The notes: generated by a model not told the origin, from the sequence alone. A stretch of DNA of 64,000 bases from Chryseobacterium binzhouense (GCF_007474545.1 NZ_VKOG01000002.1:372001-436000); one strand, 5' to 3'; positions 51,770 to 61,431 are shown, counted from the stretch's first letter. Numbers and translations: made by a program.

Positions 51770-53761
51770 TTACGCAGCTTTAATATTTTCATTCACAATG
51801 AGTTCCACTTCTTTGTTGATCTTTCTAAAGTTGGTCATCAGCACTTCTTCTTTGCGGTTAACCCCTTTTTTATCTACAAAAGAGTAATAAGATGGCATTT
51901 TAACATAGTTTTTTTCTTCTTCTTGAATCGCTTTCATATCCAGGTTAATTTTACCACTAATTGCAGACGTTTTATATTCCTCAGCATCATTTTCTTCTCC
52001 CTGTGCGATCATTCCAACCATTTCTCCGGTTTTCAGAGCCGCAATTTTTCCGGCAGGAATCATATTGTCCATCTTTTCATTAATACTGGTGGTCGTCCCT
52101 TGCTGTGAAATTGATTGTGAGTATGATTTCTGTTTAATTTTCCCAAATAGTTTTTCCAACCAATCCAATGTATTTTTGTCTCTGGCAGAACCGGAAATAA
52201 TATTTCCAACAATCGCAGAAATAGTATCTGCAACTTCTTTTTTGTAGAACTGTCTGAGCTGCGGAATTTCTTGTAATCCAAGCATTACAGCAACTTTATT
52301 GCTTCTTGCAGTGGCCACGATGTTATCAATTTTATGAATATAAATCGTCGGAAATTCGTCTGCGATAATTCCTCCCGGTAAATTGTGCTTGGAATTGATC
52401 AATCTTAAAGTCCTGTTTAACACCGAGGAATAAAGGGCTGAGTTAATATCCTGTGTTCCCGGATCTGATGCTAATATGATAATGGATGGATTTTCACGAT
52501 CAGTAATCTTCAATTCCACTTCATCTCCCGAAAACACCCAAAAGCTTTCTTTAGTTGCCAATCGGGAAAGGAATATTTTCAAAGTTCCAATTTGTCCTTC
52601 CAGCTGATCAAACGCTTTGTTGTCATACGCCGTTTTGAAAGGCGAAAGCAAAGAGAAAATTTCTTCGTTGGTAAAAAGTGTGTCAAAAATTTCTTTATAA
52701 CTGCGGTTCATAAAGGAAAGAATATGAGGCAGATCAGAATATTTTCCATTTTCAAATGTTGCAAAAAAATAAATACAGGAAGACAGAAAATTGATGGCGG
52801 ATTGGGTAAAGAAAGCTTCAGAACCACCTCCGGAACTCGAACCTCCCTTCTGTAGAGATGAAACCATTGATTCTGCCATTTCCTGGGCTTCTGCTAAAGT
52901 TTGGATGTACTTTTTGTGAAATGGATTGACTCGTTTTGATTTTTCAACCTCTTTCAGATTAATGACGTGGAAATTGTAATCGTAGTCTGCTTCCTTACTT
53001 TTTTTCAACAAATAATGGTAGTATGCAATCTGTGCTAGATCAGGAAATTTAAAATCGTAGATGCAGAGACAGAAACCTTTTGCAATCATTTGTCTTATGG
53101 CAGGATTGATCACACCAAAAGATTTACCAGAACCTGGTGTTCCAATGACCATCGTTCCTCTAAAAGGATTGATGTTCATCCAACCTTTATTGCTTTTGTT
53201 TTTGTAACGGAACAAGTATGGAATATTGATTGTGACATCCGATGTTACCAATTCCTGATTTTGGTCGAAAGATTCTTCTTCAACATTCCATCGGTCTTTT
53301 CCCATTTTCTGCTGCATCAGTTTTGAAATACTATCTGCACCCATTTGAAGAATAACTGCCCCTAAAAAAGAAAGAACTGCATAGATTCCCTGATAGAGAT
53401 TAAATCCGGGAAACACTCTTGGAAGTTTTTCATTTCCTGCCTCATTCTGCCAAACCAGTGAAGAAAAAATCATCAGCAATCCCAAAATCATAGGAGCAAT
53501 AATCTCTTTACTAATATTAAGGTCTTTCTTTTTCTTGGCTTTTGTTCCGACAGCCACTAATCCAATCAGAATCAATGTTGCAAATTTGGCATTGATAGGA
53601 GGGTAGATAAAACTCAACTTTGAAAAATTTTTCAACAAGTTTGATACTACCGGAACATTGGCATTAAGGTAGAAAAGCGAAGCACAATCGAGTGCTACGA
53701 CTGCGTACACCGCTTTTTGTAGAAAGCCATAGATCTTTATTTGGTGTTGTTGCTCTTGCAT
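51770..53761 (-). CDS. type IV coupling protein (VirD4/TraG-type, MobC)
   Basis: 663 aa. N-terminal membrane helices (about 13-30, 60-75, 85-105, 120-142) precede the ATPase. Walker A is GTPGSGKSFGV (207-217), and Walker B is GGIIADEFPTIYI near 460. The C-terminal half matches the TraM-recognition region. This hexameric ATPase brings the relaxase-DNA complex to the secretion channel. The stop lies just before the M23 gene and the start overlaps the previous stop by 1 nt. Confidence 0.9.
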   Translation of the reverse strand: MQEQQHQIKIYGFLQKAVYAVVALDCASLFYLNANVPVVSNLLKNFSKLSFIYPPINAKFATLILIGLVAVGTKAKKKKDLNISKEIIAPMILGLLMIFSSLVWQNEAGNEKLPRVFPGFNLYQGIYAVLSFLGAVILQMGADSISKLMQQKMGKDRWNVEEESFDQNQELVTSDVTINIPYLFRYKNKSNKGWMNINPFRGTMVIGTPGSGKSFGVINPAIRQMIAKGFCLCIYDFKFPDLAQIAYYHYLLKKSKEADYDYNFHVINLKEVEKSKRVNPFHKKYIQTLAEAQEMAESMVSSLQKGGSSSGGGSEAFFTQSAINFLSSCIYFFATFENGKYSDLPHILSFMNRSYKEIFDTLFTNEEIFSLLSPFKTAYDNKAFDQLEGQIGTLKIFLSRLATKESFWVFSGDEVELKITDRENPSIIILASDPGTQDINSALYSSVLNRTLRLINSKHNLPGGIIADEFPTIYIHKIDNIVATARSNKVAVMLGLQEIPQLRQFYKKEVADTISAIVGNIISGSARDKNTLDWLEKLFGKIKQKSYSQSISQQGTTTSINEKMDNMIPAGKIAALKTGEMVGMIAQGEENDAEEYKTSAISGKINLDMKAIQEEEKNYVKMPSYYSFVDKKGVNRKEEVLMTNFRKINKEVELIVNENIKAA

Positions 53762-54117
53762 TAAGAATAATTTTCGAAATATTGATTCAGTAATTTGTGT
53801 TCTTCCAGTAAACTATCGTGTAGCTTCTGTTGCCGTTCCTGCAAATTTTTATGATGTTCCTGTATTTTAACAAGTTTGGCATTCAACAGATTCAATTTAT
53901 TTATTAATTCATTTCCTCTTTTTTCGACACTCTCGATAATGTATGAGTGACCTGGCTCTTCAGATATTTTATCACACCAATCTTTAAGGTTTAACACCCT
54001 TTTATAGGCAATGATAAATTCTTTTCGTTTTTTATAAATAATAATTATAGCAACAGAATGGTAGGTAAATAGTAATATCACCAGTGCAAAACACAGCATA
54101 ACTGTAAAATTTTCCAT
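53761..54117 (-). CDS. small membrane coiled-coil protein in the tra operon
   Basis: 118 aa with one N-terminal helix (about 6-28) and a long charged coiled coil (70-115, NKLNLLNAKLVKIQEHHKN, then LQERQQKLHD). It is packed between traN and the coupling protein with a 1-nt overlap. Not recognised as a named Tra protein. By position it could be a TraO/TraP equivalent, but similarity was not seen. Confidence 0.6.
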   Translation of the reverse strand: MENFTVMLCFALVILLFTYHSVAIIIIYKKRKEFIIAYKRVLNLKDWCDKISEEPGHSYIIESVEKRGNELINKLNLLNAKLVKIQEHHKNLQERQQKLHDSLLEEHKLLNQYFENYS

Positions 54118-54127
54118 AGTCTTAATA

Positions 54128-54997
54128 TTAAAAGGTATCTGCTTTCAGAATATCTGAATAGTTGACTTTCATTTCTATGGTGCGCCCCGAGAGCTGTTCT
54201 TCAATCAAGCGAATCATCATCACTTTACTGTTTGGGTAAGTGAATTTTTTGAAAACATAAATATTCCTGAAATTTTTTCTGAAGTGTTTCTGCGGATTGA
54301 GCTGTAAAATGGGTGTTAGATCTACACTTTGGTTATTGGTGGCTTTGTGTATTTTTTTGTCTTCCAAGGAGAATTTCAAATCCTCAATATCATAGTTCAG
54401 ATTAGAATTATTCTTGATGGTCATATCTAAAAAAATATAAGCACTCATCACATAGACATTATTGAGCTGGAAGCTGAGTTTTAGATTTTTTTCTTCTCTA
54501 ATCGGATTTTTTTCAGATTTTTTTCGAATAATATCCATCGAAAATTTTCTCAGTTCAAGATTAGAGAACACCATTTTATCAAATTCTACAGGCTGCATCG
54601 CTTCGGGCTGTATATGAATATTGGTAATCGTATTGAGGTTATCCTGATTTCTATGCACCACTTTATACTGTGCAATGAAAGATTGTGCGACAACGGTAAT
54701 GATCCCAATAGTATTTCCATTAACAAAAACGGAAGGTATATTGATTTTTCCTTTCTCGTCAGAATCAGGATGGTCTGTGATCTTTATTCTGGCAATGTTT
54801 GTAGAAGGCAAATCTCCAGTCAGTTTTTCTGTTGACAAATCCACGTACTGAATGGGCTCAGGCGAGATAATATGCAGGTTGATGCCTTCGGTAATTTCAA
54901 TCTCAGGTAAATCGGAAACAATCTGTTCTTTGGTTGCAGTTTGAGCCGTGAAAAATTGAGCTGTGAATATTAAAAGGGTGTATAATAAAGTTCTCAT
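54128..54997 (-). CDS. traN: conjugative transposon protein TraN (DUF4138)
   Basis: 289 aa with a signal peptide (ending FTAQ). It begins with the beta-rich TraN pattern (LPEIEITEGINLHIISPEPIQ, key TEGINLHIISP) and ends with VMMIRLIEEQLSGRTIEMKV. TraN of Bacteroides-type elements is thought to be the VirB9-like outer component of the mating core. It is followed 4 bp upstream by traM. Confidence 0.85.
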   Translation of the reverse strand: MRTLLYTLLIFTAQFFTAQTATKEQIVSDLPEIEITEGINLHIISPEPIQYVDLSTEKLTGDLPSTNIARIKITDHPDSDEKGKINIPSVFVNGNTIGIITVVAQSFIAQYKVVHRNQDNLNTITNIHIQPEAMQPVEFDKMVFSNLELRKFSMDIIRKKSEKNPIREEKNLKLSFQLNNVYVMSAYIFLDMTIKNNSNLNYDIEDLKFSLEDKKIHKATNNQSVDLTPILQLNPQKHFRKNFRNIYVFKKFTYPNSKVMMIRLIEEQLSGRTIEMKVNYSDILKADTF

Positions 54998-55001
54998 TGT
55001 T

Positions 55002-56216
55002 TTATTTTTTTTGTTGGTTTTGTGAATCTTTCAATTGATTTTCGTCGATCAAAAAGACATATGAGTTGTATTTCAGTTTTGCTTTATTTTCTTTGATCAG
55101 GTTGGCAATAGATTTAGATGTTGATGTAAACAGGCTGGATCCAATGCTTGAGAAAAATCCTTTTCCGCCCATATCCATCTGAGTTCCTTGTACTGAGTTA
55201 CTTCCCATTTCCCGCATCATATCTCTGAAAACGCTTTGCGGAACGTACAATCCCTTCATCCCGTCAACATCATAAATCGAAAGATTGACAGGATAGATTT
55301 CTCCTTTTGTGAATACAGATACAATGTTGAGATTGACTCTCTGCATTGAAAATCCTGAGATTTGTCCGTATAATATCGAACCTTTGATTATTTTTTTGTT
55401 CCCGACAAAGATGTCTTCCAACAATCGGAACCTAATCCTGCTTCCAAGAAAGCCTTTGTTATTTTCGTCAATGACCGCTTTGATAAAGCTGTTTTCTTTC
55501 TCCTTATAGAAAGCATTGAAACCACTGTTGATTCCGGATTTGCTCACATTGAAAGTTGAATTAAGAAAATCTTCCATTTTCTCTTTATTGGACTTCAGTT
55601 TTTGTTCTGCTGCGAGTTTACTTTGGTACTCAGGATCACGGGATTTTTCTAAAGAATCCATCACGAGCATTTGTTCTTTCAGATATTTTACAGGGTCTGG
55701 TTGGACACTTTGTGTCTTTTCTTTTGGTGTATCTGCGTATTTATCTTCTTGGTTCCCGTAAGATTTGTCATTCAGCATTTTAATGATTTCTGAAGACCTG
55801 TTGTAATCTTTGTCATCCCTCTGTGATTGATTTGGTTTGTAATACGAGGATTGATTTTCTTTTGCCTGGTATCTGTTTTGTCTTCCGTTTTCTGCTTTTA
55901 AGGAGTCAATTTTTCTTTTTTGGTCCAGTGACAATTGGTCATCATAGTTCAATAAACTATCTTCTTCTTTATCCAAACCACCAAGCATCGTTCTGTTATC
56001 CTCTTTTTTGAAAAAAGCATCATACGCATCATTTTTGGTCATAATGGAATCTTGCGTATCGCCGAGTGATAGTGACAATTCTTTTGGTTTATTTTTTTCA
56101 GAAGTATCTTCTTTGAGAAACTGTGCTCCTACGTAGCCGAAAAGAAAAAGAAATGGCAGAGCCAAAAGAGGCAGAACATATTTTTTTTCTTTAAAATTTA
56201 TTTTTTTAATGTCCAT
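55002..56216 (-). CDS. traM: conjugative transposon protein TraM
   Basis: 404 aa. A cytoplasmic tail and a helix (about 13-33, YVLPLLALPFLFLFGYVGAQ) precede a long Glu/Lys/Gln-rich spacer (40-190). The C-terminal domain has GSILYGQISGFSMQRVNLNI and MKGLYVPQSVF, as in the TraM family (VirB10-like). The element's central spacer is rich in DDK/QKK blocks. It overlaps the preceding 117-aa gene by 11 nt. Confidence 0.85.
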   Translation of the reverse strand: MDIKKINFKEKKYVLPLLALPFLFLFGYVGAQFLKEDTSEKNKPKELSLSLGDTQDSIMTKNDAYDAFFKKEDNRTMLGGLDKEEDSLLNYDDQLSLDQKRKIDSLKAENGRQNRYQAKENQSSYYKPNQSQRDDKDYNRSSEIIKMLNDKSYGNQEDKYADTPKEKTQSVQPDPVKYLKEQMLVMDSLEKSRDPEYQSKLAAEQKLKSNKEKMEDFLNSTFNVSKSGINSGFNAFYKEKENSFIKAVIDENNKGFLGSRIRFRLLEDIFVGNKKIIKGSILYGQISGFSMQRVNLNIVSVFTKGEIYPVNLSIYDVDGMKGLYVPQSVFRDMMREMGSNSVQGTQMDMGGKGFFSSIGSSLFTSTSKSIANLIKENKAKLKYNSYVFLIDENQLKDSQNQQKK

Positions 56217-56559
56217 TTTTTAATTTTTGGTATTGGTTGAACAAGTAGTCAATTCGTAAACTGTCTTCTTTTTTCAGTGCGTTTTTGTCTCTTTTCACTT
56301 TTAAAGTTTTCAGTTCTTGTACTATTTTTTCCATCTCTTTATCATTGTTGACAGATAGATTTTGACTCGACTTATTTTTAGAATAGAGAACCGGAGGTCT
56401 TATTTTAAATGCTGTTTCGGAAGGGAAAAAGATACCTTGAATTAGAGACCCTATAAATGAAACCGACAGTAGAATCATTGAATACGTGAAGAATTTCTTT
56501 GGATTTTGAACTGCCCACTGCAGCCATTTCTGACCCTTTTGTTTTAATGTAGTTTCCAT
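56206..56559 (-). CDS. TraL-like small membrane protein
   Basis: 117 aa with one membrane helix (about 23-44, FTYSMILLSVSFIGSLIQGI) and a charged coiled C-terminus. In Bacteroidota elements traL lies between traK and traM and encodes a short single-helix protein. This gene has the same position and size. The name is by position and architecture only. Confidence 0.6.
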   Translation of the reverse strand: METTLKQKGQKWLQWAVQNPKKFFTYSMILLSVSFIGSLIQGIFFPSETAFKIRPPVLYSKNKSSQNLSVNNDKEMEKIVQELKTLKVKRDKNALKKEDSLRIDYLFNQYQKLKNGH

Positions 56560-56560
56560 T

Positions 56561-57175
56561 TTAGTAAGAATTTTTATTTTGATTGGACAGTTCCTCGTTA
56601 TTGATGATTCGCCAGTTTTTAAGAATCACACCGTGAGGATTATTGGGACTTCTGATGATGTCTTCAAAGAAACCTTCGGTGATGAGCTTCCTCGTAATGA
56701 CAGAAGATTTTCTTGTGATCATCTGCTTACCGAAAAAGCTAAATTTCTTTTGTTCCATACTAAGCGTAATCGAATCGGTATGGATACTGACCATCGAACT
56801 GGAAGCTATTATTTGATTGTAAAATCCTTTTTCCCTTAGGTTCGTATATTCCTTTTTTCCGCTGTCATCAATAAGATACAATGACTTTTGAATATTATCC
56901 TTGATATAGGTATCATCGGGAGCGAGTGTGAAAAACAATCTGTGGAATAATTCAATTTGAGCTTTATATTCAACAGGTCGGTTCAGCAGGACATCAGTCT
57001 GCTTGGCAAGAACCGGAACGCCATTGTCTAAAATGTAAATTGATTTTCTGGAATCCTCGATCATTCTGTATGCAAAGAAAAATCCGGCAATGACAATGAA
57101 AACAGCAAAAGCAATGGTGGATAAAGAAATGACCTTGTTGATCTTGATTCTTTGTTCTATATTTTTGATAAGCAT
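56561..57175 (-). CDS. traK: conjugative transposon protein TraK
   Basis: 204 aa. A helix at about 14-38 is followed by a beta-rich periplasmic domain with ILDNGVPVLAKQTDVLLNRPVEYK and LFHRLFFTLAPDDTYI, the TraK pattern (VirB8-like assembly factor). It directly follows traJ on the transcript and precedes the TraL-like gene by 1 bp. Confidence 0.88.
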   Translation of the reverse strand: MLIKNIEQRIKINKVISLSTIAFAVFIVIAGFFFAYRMIEDSRKSIYILDNGVPVLAKQTDVLLNRPVEYKAQIELFHRLFFTLAPDDTYIKDNIQKSLYLIDDSGKKEYTNLREKGFYNQIIASSSMVSIHTDSITLSMEQKKFSFFGKQMITRKSSVITRKLITEGFFEDIIRSPNNPHGVILKNWRIINNEELSNQNKNSY

Positions 57176-57229
57176 CTTTATTTTAGTTGTTGGTTGATAA
57201 TGTTTGGTTGTTGGTCATTCGTACAACAT

Positions 57230-58465
57230 TTATTTTCCTTTTTTCATCGCTCTTTGAACTCTGCCTGATGCTGAACCTGCTGCTGCACTTGCTGCTACAG
57301 AAGCTCCTCCTGTTTTGGCAGCCAATATTGCTGTTTTAGCACTGCTTGCCATTTTTCCTGCTGCACTTTTCATTTTCGTCATTGCTCCCGCCCCTCCTGC
57401 AGAAACAATACTGTCTGCAATGGTTGGGGTCATTAGTACTCCGATTCCCGTAACAACATAGGCAACACAGGTGAAAAGCTGATTGTAGATCATTCCGGAG
57501 TTGCTCACATAGACCATCAAAGCGTCTAAGTTGGTAATGGTTCCATTGGATAATAAGGTATCATACCTTTCGATCTCCATTGTATAACCGGAAGCGATCA
57601 ATTGCTGACCGATGTTGATGATCGTATAGGCAACAAAAGTGTAAAGATTAATGTTGATGAATTTTGATACCCAACTGTATAATGAATTTTCAAATCCGGG
57701 AATAAGAGCCATTCCAACAGCTATCGGTCCTAAAATGATTAAAATGTAAGACCATATATTTTGAATGAAGAAAATGAGATATACACAAATCCTAAGAATG
57801 GAAAGGCAACAAAACTCAATGAGTTCTGCGACTAATTTTTGCATTTGGAATTCCATTCGTATTGACCATTCTTTGATAGGCTGAATCAATTTATCCAATC
57901 CCTCACTGATATCAAACCACGAATCATCAGCATCTTCAGTGGTATTCTCAATGACTTCCTGCTTCGCATCTTCTTCCGCTTTCAGTTTTATAACAGCATC
58001 CAATAATTGTTGCTGTTTTTTAAATCTTTCAACCCGTAGATCATTGACTTCCGATTCGATTTCGCTGAAAATTGAGATTCCGGGTTCGGCAATGGCCTCA
58101 AATGGCGCTTGAATCATACTGACAAATCCACTCCAATAAACAAGCGTAAATCCGATAAGAATTGGTTTCAGCATTGGAGTGATTTCCCATTCTCTATCTC
58201 CGGCCGCCATTTGCCAACCCATATATCCAAGGTACATGAGAGCGCCTAAGCCGCCTATTGCTTTTCCTACCAAAGCAGATCCGGCGGCGCTATCTTGTAC
58301 ACTATTGTCTAATTTGGTAAAAACCTCCATAAACCATTTTTCAAAAGCGCCATCTCCTTTTAAAAATTGGAGTAGATTACTGTAATCGCCGTCTGTCTGG
58401 GCGAAACCCATTACAGGTAAAAGAATTGCTAATAGGCAAAAAGTTAATGTTATCGTTTTATTCAT
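57230..58465 (-). CDS. traJ: conjugative transposon protein TraJ
   Basis: 411 aa from the ATG that begins a signal peptide (MNKTITLTFCLLAILLPVMG). The reading frame is open for 59 more codons upstream but overlaps the previous gene and is not protein-like. Several membrane helices (about 68-85, 130-155, 230-290, 340-370) are present. A Gly/Ala/Ser-rich C-terminus (KTGGASVAASAAAGSASGRV) fits a VirB6-like channel subunit. It lies between the fourth motif-bearing protein and traK. Confidence 0.85.
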   Translation of the reverse strand: MNKTITLTFCLLAILLPVMGFAQTDGDYSNLLQFLKGDGAFEKWFMEVFTKLDNSVQDSAAGSALVGKAIGGLGALMYLGYMGWQMAAGDREWEITPMLKPILIGFTLVYWSGFVSMIQAPFEAIAEPGISIFSEIESEVNDLRVERFKKQQQLLDAVIKLKAEEDAKQEVIENTTEDADDSWFDISEGLDKLIQPIKEWSIRMEFQMQKLVAELIEFCCLSILRICVYLIFFIQNIWSYILIILGPIAVGMALIPGFENSLYSWVSKFININLYTFVAYTIINIGQQLIASGYTMEIERYDTLLSNGTITNLDALMVYVSNSGMIYNQLFTCVAYVVTGIGVLMTPTIADSIVSAGGAGAMTKMKSAAGKMASSAKTAILAAKTGGASVAASAAAGSASGRVQRAMKKGK

Positions 58466-58467
58466 TT

Positions 58468-59298
58468 TTAATATCGGTGTTTGTAGTGGTTCATTATATT
58501 TTGAACAATCTGCCCGTCTGATGAAGGTGTCCACGCAGGTGGCAAAGCAAAATTTGAATGGTTTTTCAGAATATTCTTGTAATCTGTAAGAAGTGTTGTC
58601 TTGTTGTTGTGCTTCCTTAATTCCTGAACAAATTTTCGCCATTTGATAAGGGTTTCGTGGTACATAATGAACCTTTTTCCCCTTGGCATATCCATACTTC
58701 TGGACATTGAATATTTTTCTTTGATGAGATCCAGTTCTTCCTGAAGTCTTTTTAATGCTCCTGTTGAGCTGAGTGTTTCAAACGTTTGCAGGTCTTTCAG
58801 TCGCCACTCGATAAAATTTTGAGGTGTATCGGGAAATTCAGTAATAGGTTTTAGCATTCGTTTGTAATACAATAGCCAAAGAGGATCGGCATCGACAGTA
58901 GCGGACGTCCAATGGGCAAAATCCTGAACGCTCCTTTTATGAATGGTATCTGAAGCTGCTTTTATCTTTTTTGCTTCTTCCTCTTGAAACTTTAGCTGGG
59001 CAAACCTTTGATTTTGAACTCCTGTCGGTTTTAATGGACGAATGTCTTCCCCATCCTTATAATCCCTGTTGATTTTTGGAGCCCAAATTCCCCACACCGT
59101 TGCGTAGGCAAAATTGGTTTGGATTCCTAAAAAGTATTTTGGATATGGTCTCCAATCTCCCCAATCTTGAAAGACCATTCTTTTATGCTGGGCAACAATG
59201 GAAGGATCATTTAATCTCTTGACGCTGACTTGTCCAAACACACTGCCTGTAATCAAGATGAACTGAAATAGGCTGATTTTTTTTAGTAGATTTTCCAT
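58468..59298 (-). CDS. exported conjugation-operon protein, C-terminal IVxxIM motif (copy 4)
   Basis: 276 aa with a signal peptide (to about residue 22, ending VFGQ). The body has aromatic-rich segments (FQDWGDWRPYPKYFLGIQTN, then YATVWGIWAPK) and helices. It ends with SSDGQIVQNIMNHYKHRY, sharing the D-x-x-IV-x-x-IM-x-x-YK motif of the three preceding gene products. Its body is otherwise unlike theirs. Not assigned to a named Tra family. Confidence 0.65.
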   Translation of the reverse strand: MENLLKKISLFQFILITGSVFGQVSVKRLNDPSIVAQHKRMVFQDWGDWRPYPKYFLGIQTNFAYATVWGIWAPKINRDYKDGEDIRPLKPTGVQNQRFAQLKFQEEEAKKIKAASDTIHKRSVQDFAHWTSATVDADPLWLLYYKRMLKPITEFPDTPQNFIEWRLKDLQTFETLSSTGALKRLQEELDLIKEKYSMSRSMDMPRGKRFIMYHETLIKWRKFVQELRKHNNKTTLLTDYKNILKNHSNFALPPAWTPSSDGQIVQNIMNHYKHRY

Positions 59299-59304
59299 AA
59301 TTTT

Positions 59305-59970
59305 TTAATTAAAGAGGTAATGGTATTTGGTGATGATGTCGCCAACAATGGCTTTGTCTATATTGATGTAATTACGAAGCACCGGAACCTGATACAGATA
59401 AGGGATTTTCTTGGCATTCTCTAATCGTAAATTGATGTACAGAATATTTCCGTTGATATTTCTGACCCTTGTAAAAATCTTTTCAATCAGCATTTCCCTA
59501 TCCATTGCGTCCATTAGAAAATCTTTTTCCTCATTTAGAATGTCCTGCGTAACTTCCTGCTGAAGTTTCGTCGTCTGCTTCCCGATTTCAACATAATATT
59601 TTGAAATGAGTACCGAATATTCAGGATGCTGTGCTGATAGATCCAGCATTTTATTGGAGTTCGTTACTATTTTACCCAAATATTGATAGAGATAAATGAG
59701 TTTTTTGCTCTGGGTCAAGGCTGAATTCACATTTTTCAGTTGTTGATAGATGTATTCCTGAATCGCAATGATCTGCGTGATTTTATTGTTGATATCATCA
59801 TACAATTCTTTTTGCTTTTCATAGGAATCCAGAAAAGCCTGTTCGCTTCCTAATCGAACACCGTGGTTTACGGTGATCTGTGACAGAAGTTTGTCGTTAA
59901 TCACTATTTGCTGGCTTTTTACAGATGCAACAGAGAAGAAAAAAACTCCGGAAAAAAATATTTTTTTCAT
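59305..59970 (-). CDS. exported conjugation-operon protein, C-terminal IVxxIM motif (copy 3)
   Basis: 221 aa from the ATG at 59970, which begins a signal peptide (MKKIFFSGVFFFSVASVKS). It is mostly helical with coiled-coil potential (DINNKITQIIAIQEYIYQQL). A segment LSAQHPEYSVLISKYY matches LASEHPEYAIFGVKAS in copy 1, and the C-terminus NIDKAIVGDIITKYHYLFN matches the other copies. It is paralogous to copy 1 in this sense. Confidence 0.7.
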   Translation of the reverse strand: MKKIFFSGVFFFSVASVKSQQIVINDKLLSQITVNHGVRLGSEQAFLDSYEKQKELYDDINNKITQIIAIQEYIYQQLKNVNSALTQSKKLIYLYQYLGKIVTNSNKMLDLSAQHPEYSVLISKYYVEIGKQTTKLQQEVTQDILNEEKDFLMDAMDREMLIEKIFTRVRNINGNILYINLRLENAKKIPYLYQVPVLRNYINIDKAIVGDIITKYHYLFN

Positions 59971-59971
59971 T

Positions 59972-60697
59972 TTAGAAAGATTTAATGTTATCCATGATGC
60001 TTTCAACTACTTGCTTATCCCTGTTGACATAATATTGAAAGGCTCTTTTGTTACGTTTTACCTTGGCTTTAATATCCCTTATCTTTAAAAGCATATGGGT
60101 AGAATTTCTGCTTATCGCCTTTACTTCACCCAAAGCATAGTCTAATAATACTTTACGTTCTGATTTTTCCATTTGGTTGATGGCTCCGTAAGACAAAATG
60201 ATCCCGGTTACCAGCCGTGTTACCATTTGCAGATCATCAACAAACTGAACCTGAGAAGGCAAAACAGCGATAATGGAATAGGGAGCATCGTTTATTTCAT
60301 TGATAATAGCAGTCTGATTGTTTGTTATTTTGGTTATTTCCCTGCTCATTGCTATTCCGGTGGGTATCGCTTGAATGGCAAATGAAACAATTCGCAATCT
60401 GTCCTGAACTTTGGTGATTTTTTCTTTAAAATTGTTCCATTGGTTTCTGTTGGCCGTTTCTACGGTGGCATTCGCAATTTGTTTTTGTCGCATTTCTTTT
60501 TGCCTGTCGTGTTCTTTCATCGTGGCATTGATTTCTATATCCATCATCGGAAATGAAACATTTTCCTGTTGCCATGCAGGGGTAGACCCACCACCGGAGG
60601 ATCTCAATACCAAATAAACTAGAGGAATAAGCAAACTGACAACAATTTTATTTTTGCCACCGTAAGGTCGGCGAATCTCATTTTTCGATTTCATCAT
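59972..60697 (-). CDS. membrane-anchored conjugation-operon protein, C-terminal IVxxIM motif (copy 2)
   Basis: 241 aa. The N-terminus is basic with a hydrophobic segment (about 17-32, IVVSLLIPLVYLVLRS), then SSGGGSTPAWQQE and a helical region. It ends with NRDKQVVESIMDNIKSF, a weaker copy of the shared motif. One base separates its stop from the next gene's start, so translation is coupled. Confidence 0.65.
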   Translation of the reverse strand: MMKSKNEIRRPYGGKNKIVVSLLIPLVYLVLRSSGGGSTPAWQQENVSFPMMDIEINATMKEHDRQKEMRQKQIANATVETANRNQWNNFKEKITKVQDRLRIVSFAIQAIPTGIAMSREITKITNNQTAIINEINDAPYSIIAVLPSQVQFVDDLQMVTRLVTGIILSYGAINQMEKSERKVLLDYALGEVKAISRNSTHMLLKIRDIKAKVKRNKRAFQYYVNRDKQVVESIMDNIKSF

Positions 60698-60705
60698 AGA
60701 AAAAT

Positions 60706-61431
60706 TTAAAAATTCCGTTTATACCGGTTCATTATATTTTCAACAATAGCTTTGTCTGTATTGATATATCCGGCAAATGGATTAATAGAATTCCAGAATC
60801 CCAATCGGTTTGCTTTTTCTAATCGCAGTTTGATTGCTAAAAGCCAAAGCTTCAGATTTTTCACATTACCGGAAATATTATGAAGAATTTTGTAGCGGTC
60901 TCCTGCTGTTGCAAGATTCAGCTCTCCGGAAGCGAGAATATCAGAAACGTCGGTAACAATCTTTAGACTTTGCTCATACGTTTTTTGTGAAGCTTTCACC
61001 CCAAAAATGGCATACTCAGGATGTTCTGATGCTAGTTGTACCACTTGTGATGAATAAGCATAACATTTATTGAGCTCAGAGTAGATTTCCTGTGCTTGGA
61101 TTCCATTTTGTAAAGTGCCGGAAACCTCTTTTAAACCCTTCAGAATTTTATTCTGAATGTCATTAGCCGCTACCATCTGTGTTCCCACCCAGGTCTGTGC
61201 GTCCTTTAATTTTGAAGTTTCCTCAATGACTTCGTTCTGCTTGGCTTTTAGATTTTCAGAATAAAGAATCATTGCCGCTGTTACCGTAGGGTCGATGTAG
61301 GTGTTTTGGGCGAATCCCATTGTCCCCCAGAGGGAGAAAATTAGTAGAAAAACCTTCAATATAATATGGTTCGCCAGAGATGAAACGTGACGAAATCCTC
61401 TTGGGAAATTTATAGGTTTAAACGTTTTCAT
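60706..61431 (-). CDS. exported conjugation-operon protein, C-terminal IVxxIM motif (copy 1)
   Basis: 241 aa with an N-terminal hydrophobic signal (about 23-41, ending MGFAQ). The mature part is helical (NLKAKQNEVIEETSKLKDAQ) and contains LASEHPEYAIFGVKAS and C-terminal NTDKAIVENIMNRYKRNF. It occupies the slot of TraI in Bacteroides-type tra operons, directly after traG with a 14-nt overlap, but does not look like the DUF4141 TraI sequence. The role is probably in the periplasmic part of the channel or pilus. Confidence 0.7.
   Translation of the reverse strand: MKTFKPINFPRGFRHVSSLANHIILKVFLLIFSLWGTMGFAQNTYIDPTVTAAMILYSENLKAKQNEVIEETSKLKDAQTWVGTQMVAANDIQNKILKGLKEVSGTLQNGIQAQEIYSELNKCYAYSSQVVQLASEHPEYAIFGVKASQKTYEQSLKIVTDVSDILASGELNLATAGDRYKILHNISGNVKNLKLWLLAIKLRLEKANRLGFWNSINPFAGYINTDKAIVENIMNRYKRNF

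Noticed and set aside
57230-58642. Long traJ start at 58642
   Set aside because: The extra 59 residues overlap the upstream gene and lack coding character. The ATG at 58465 begins a signal peptide.
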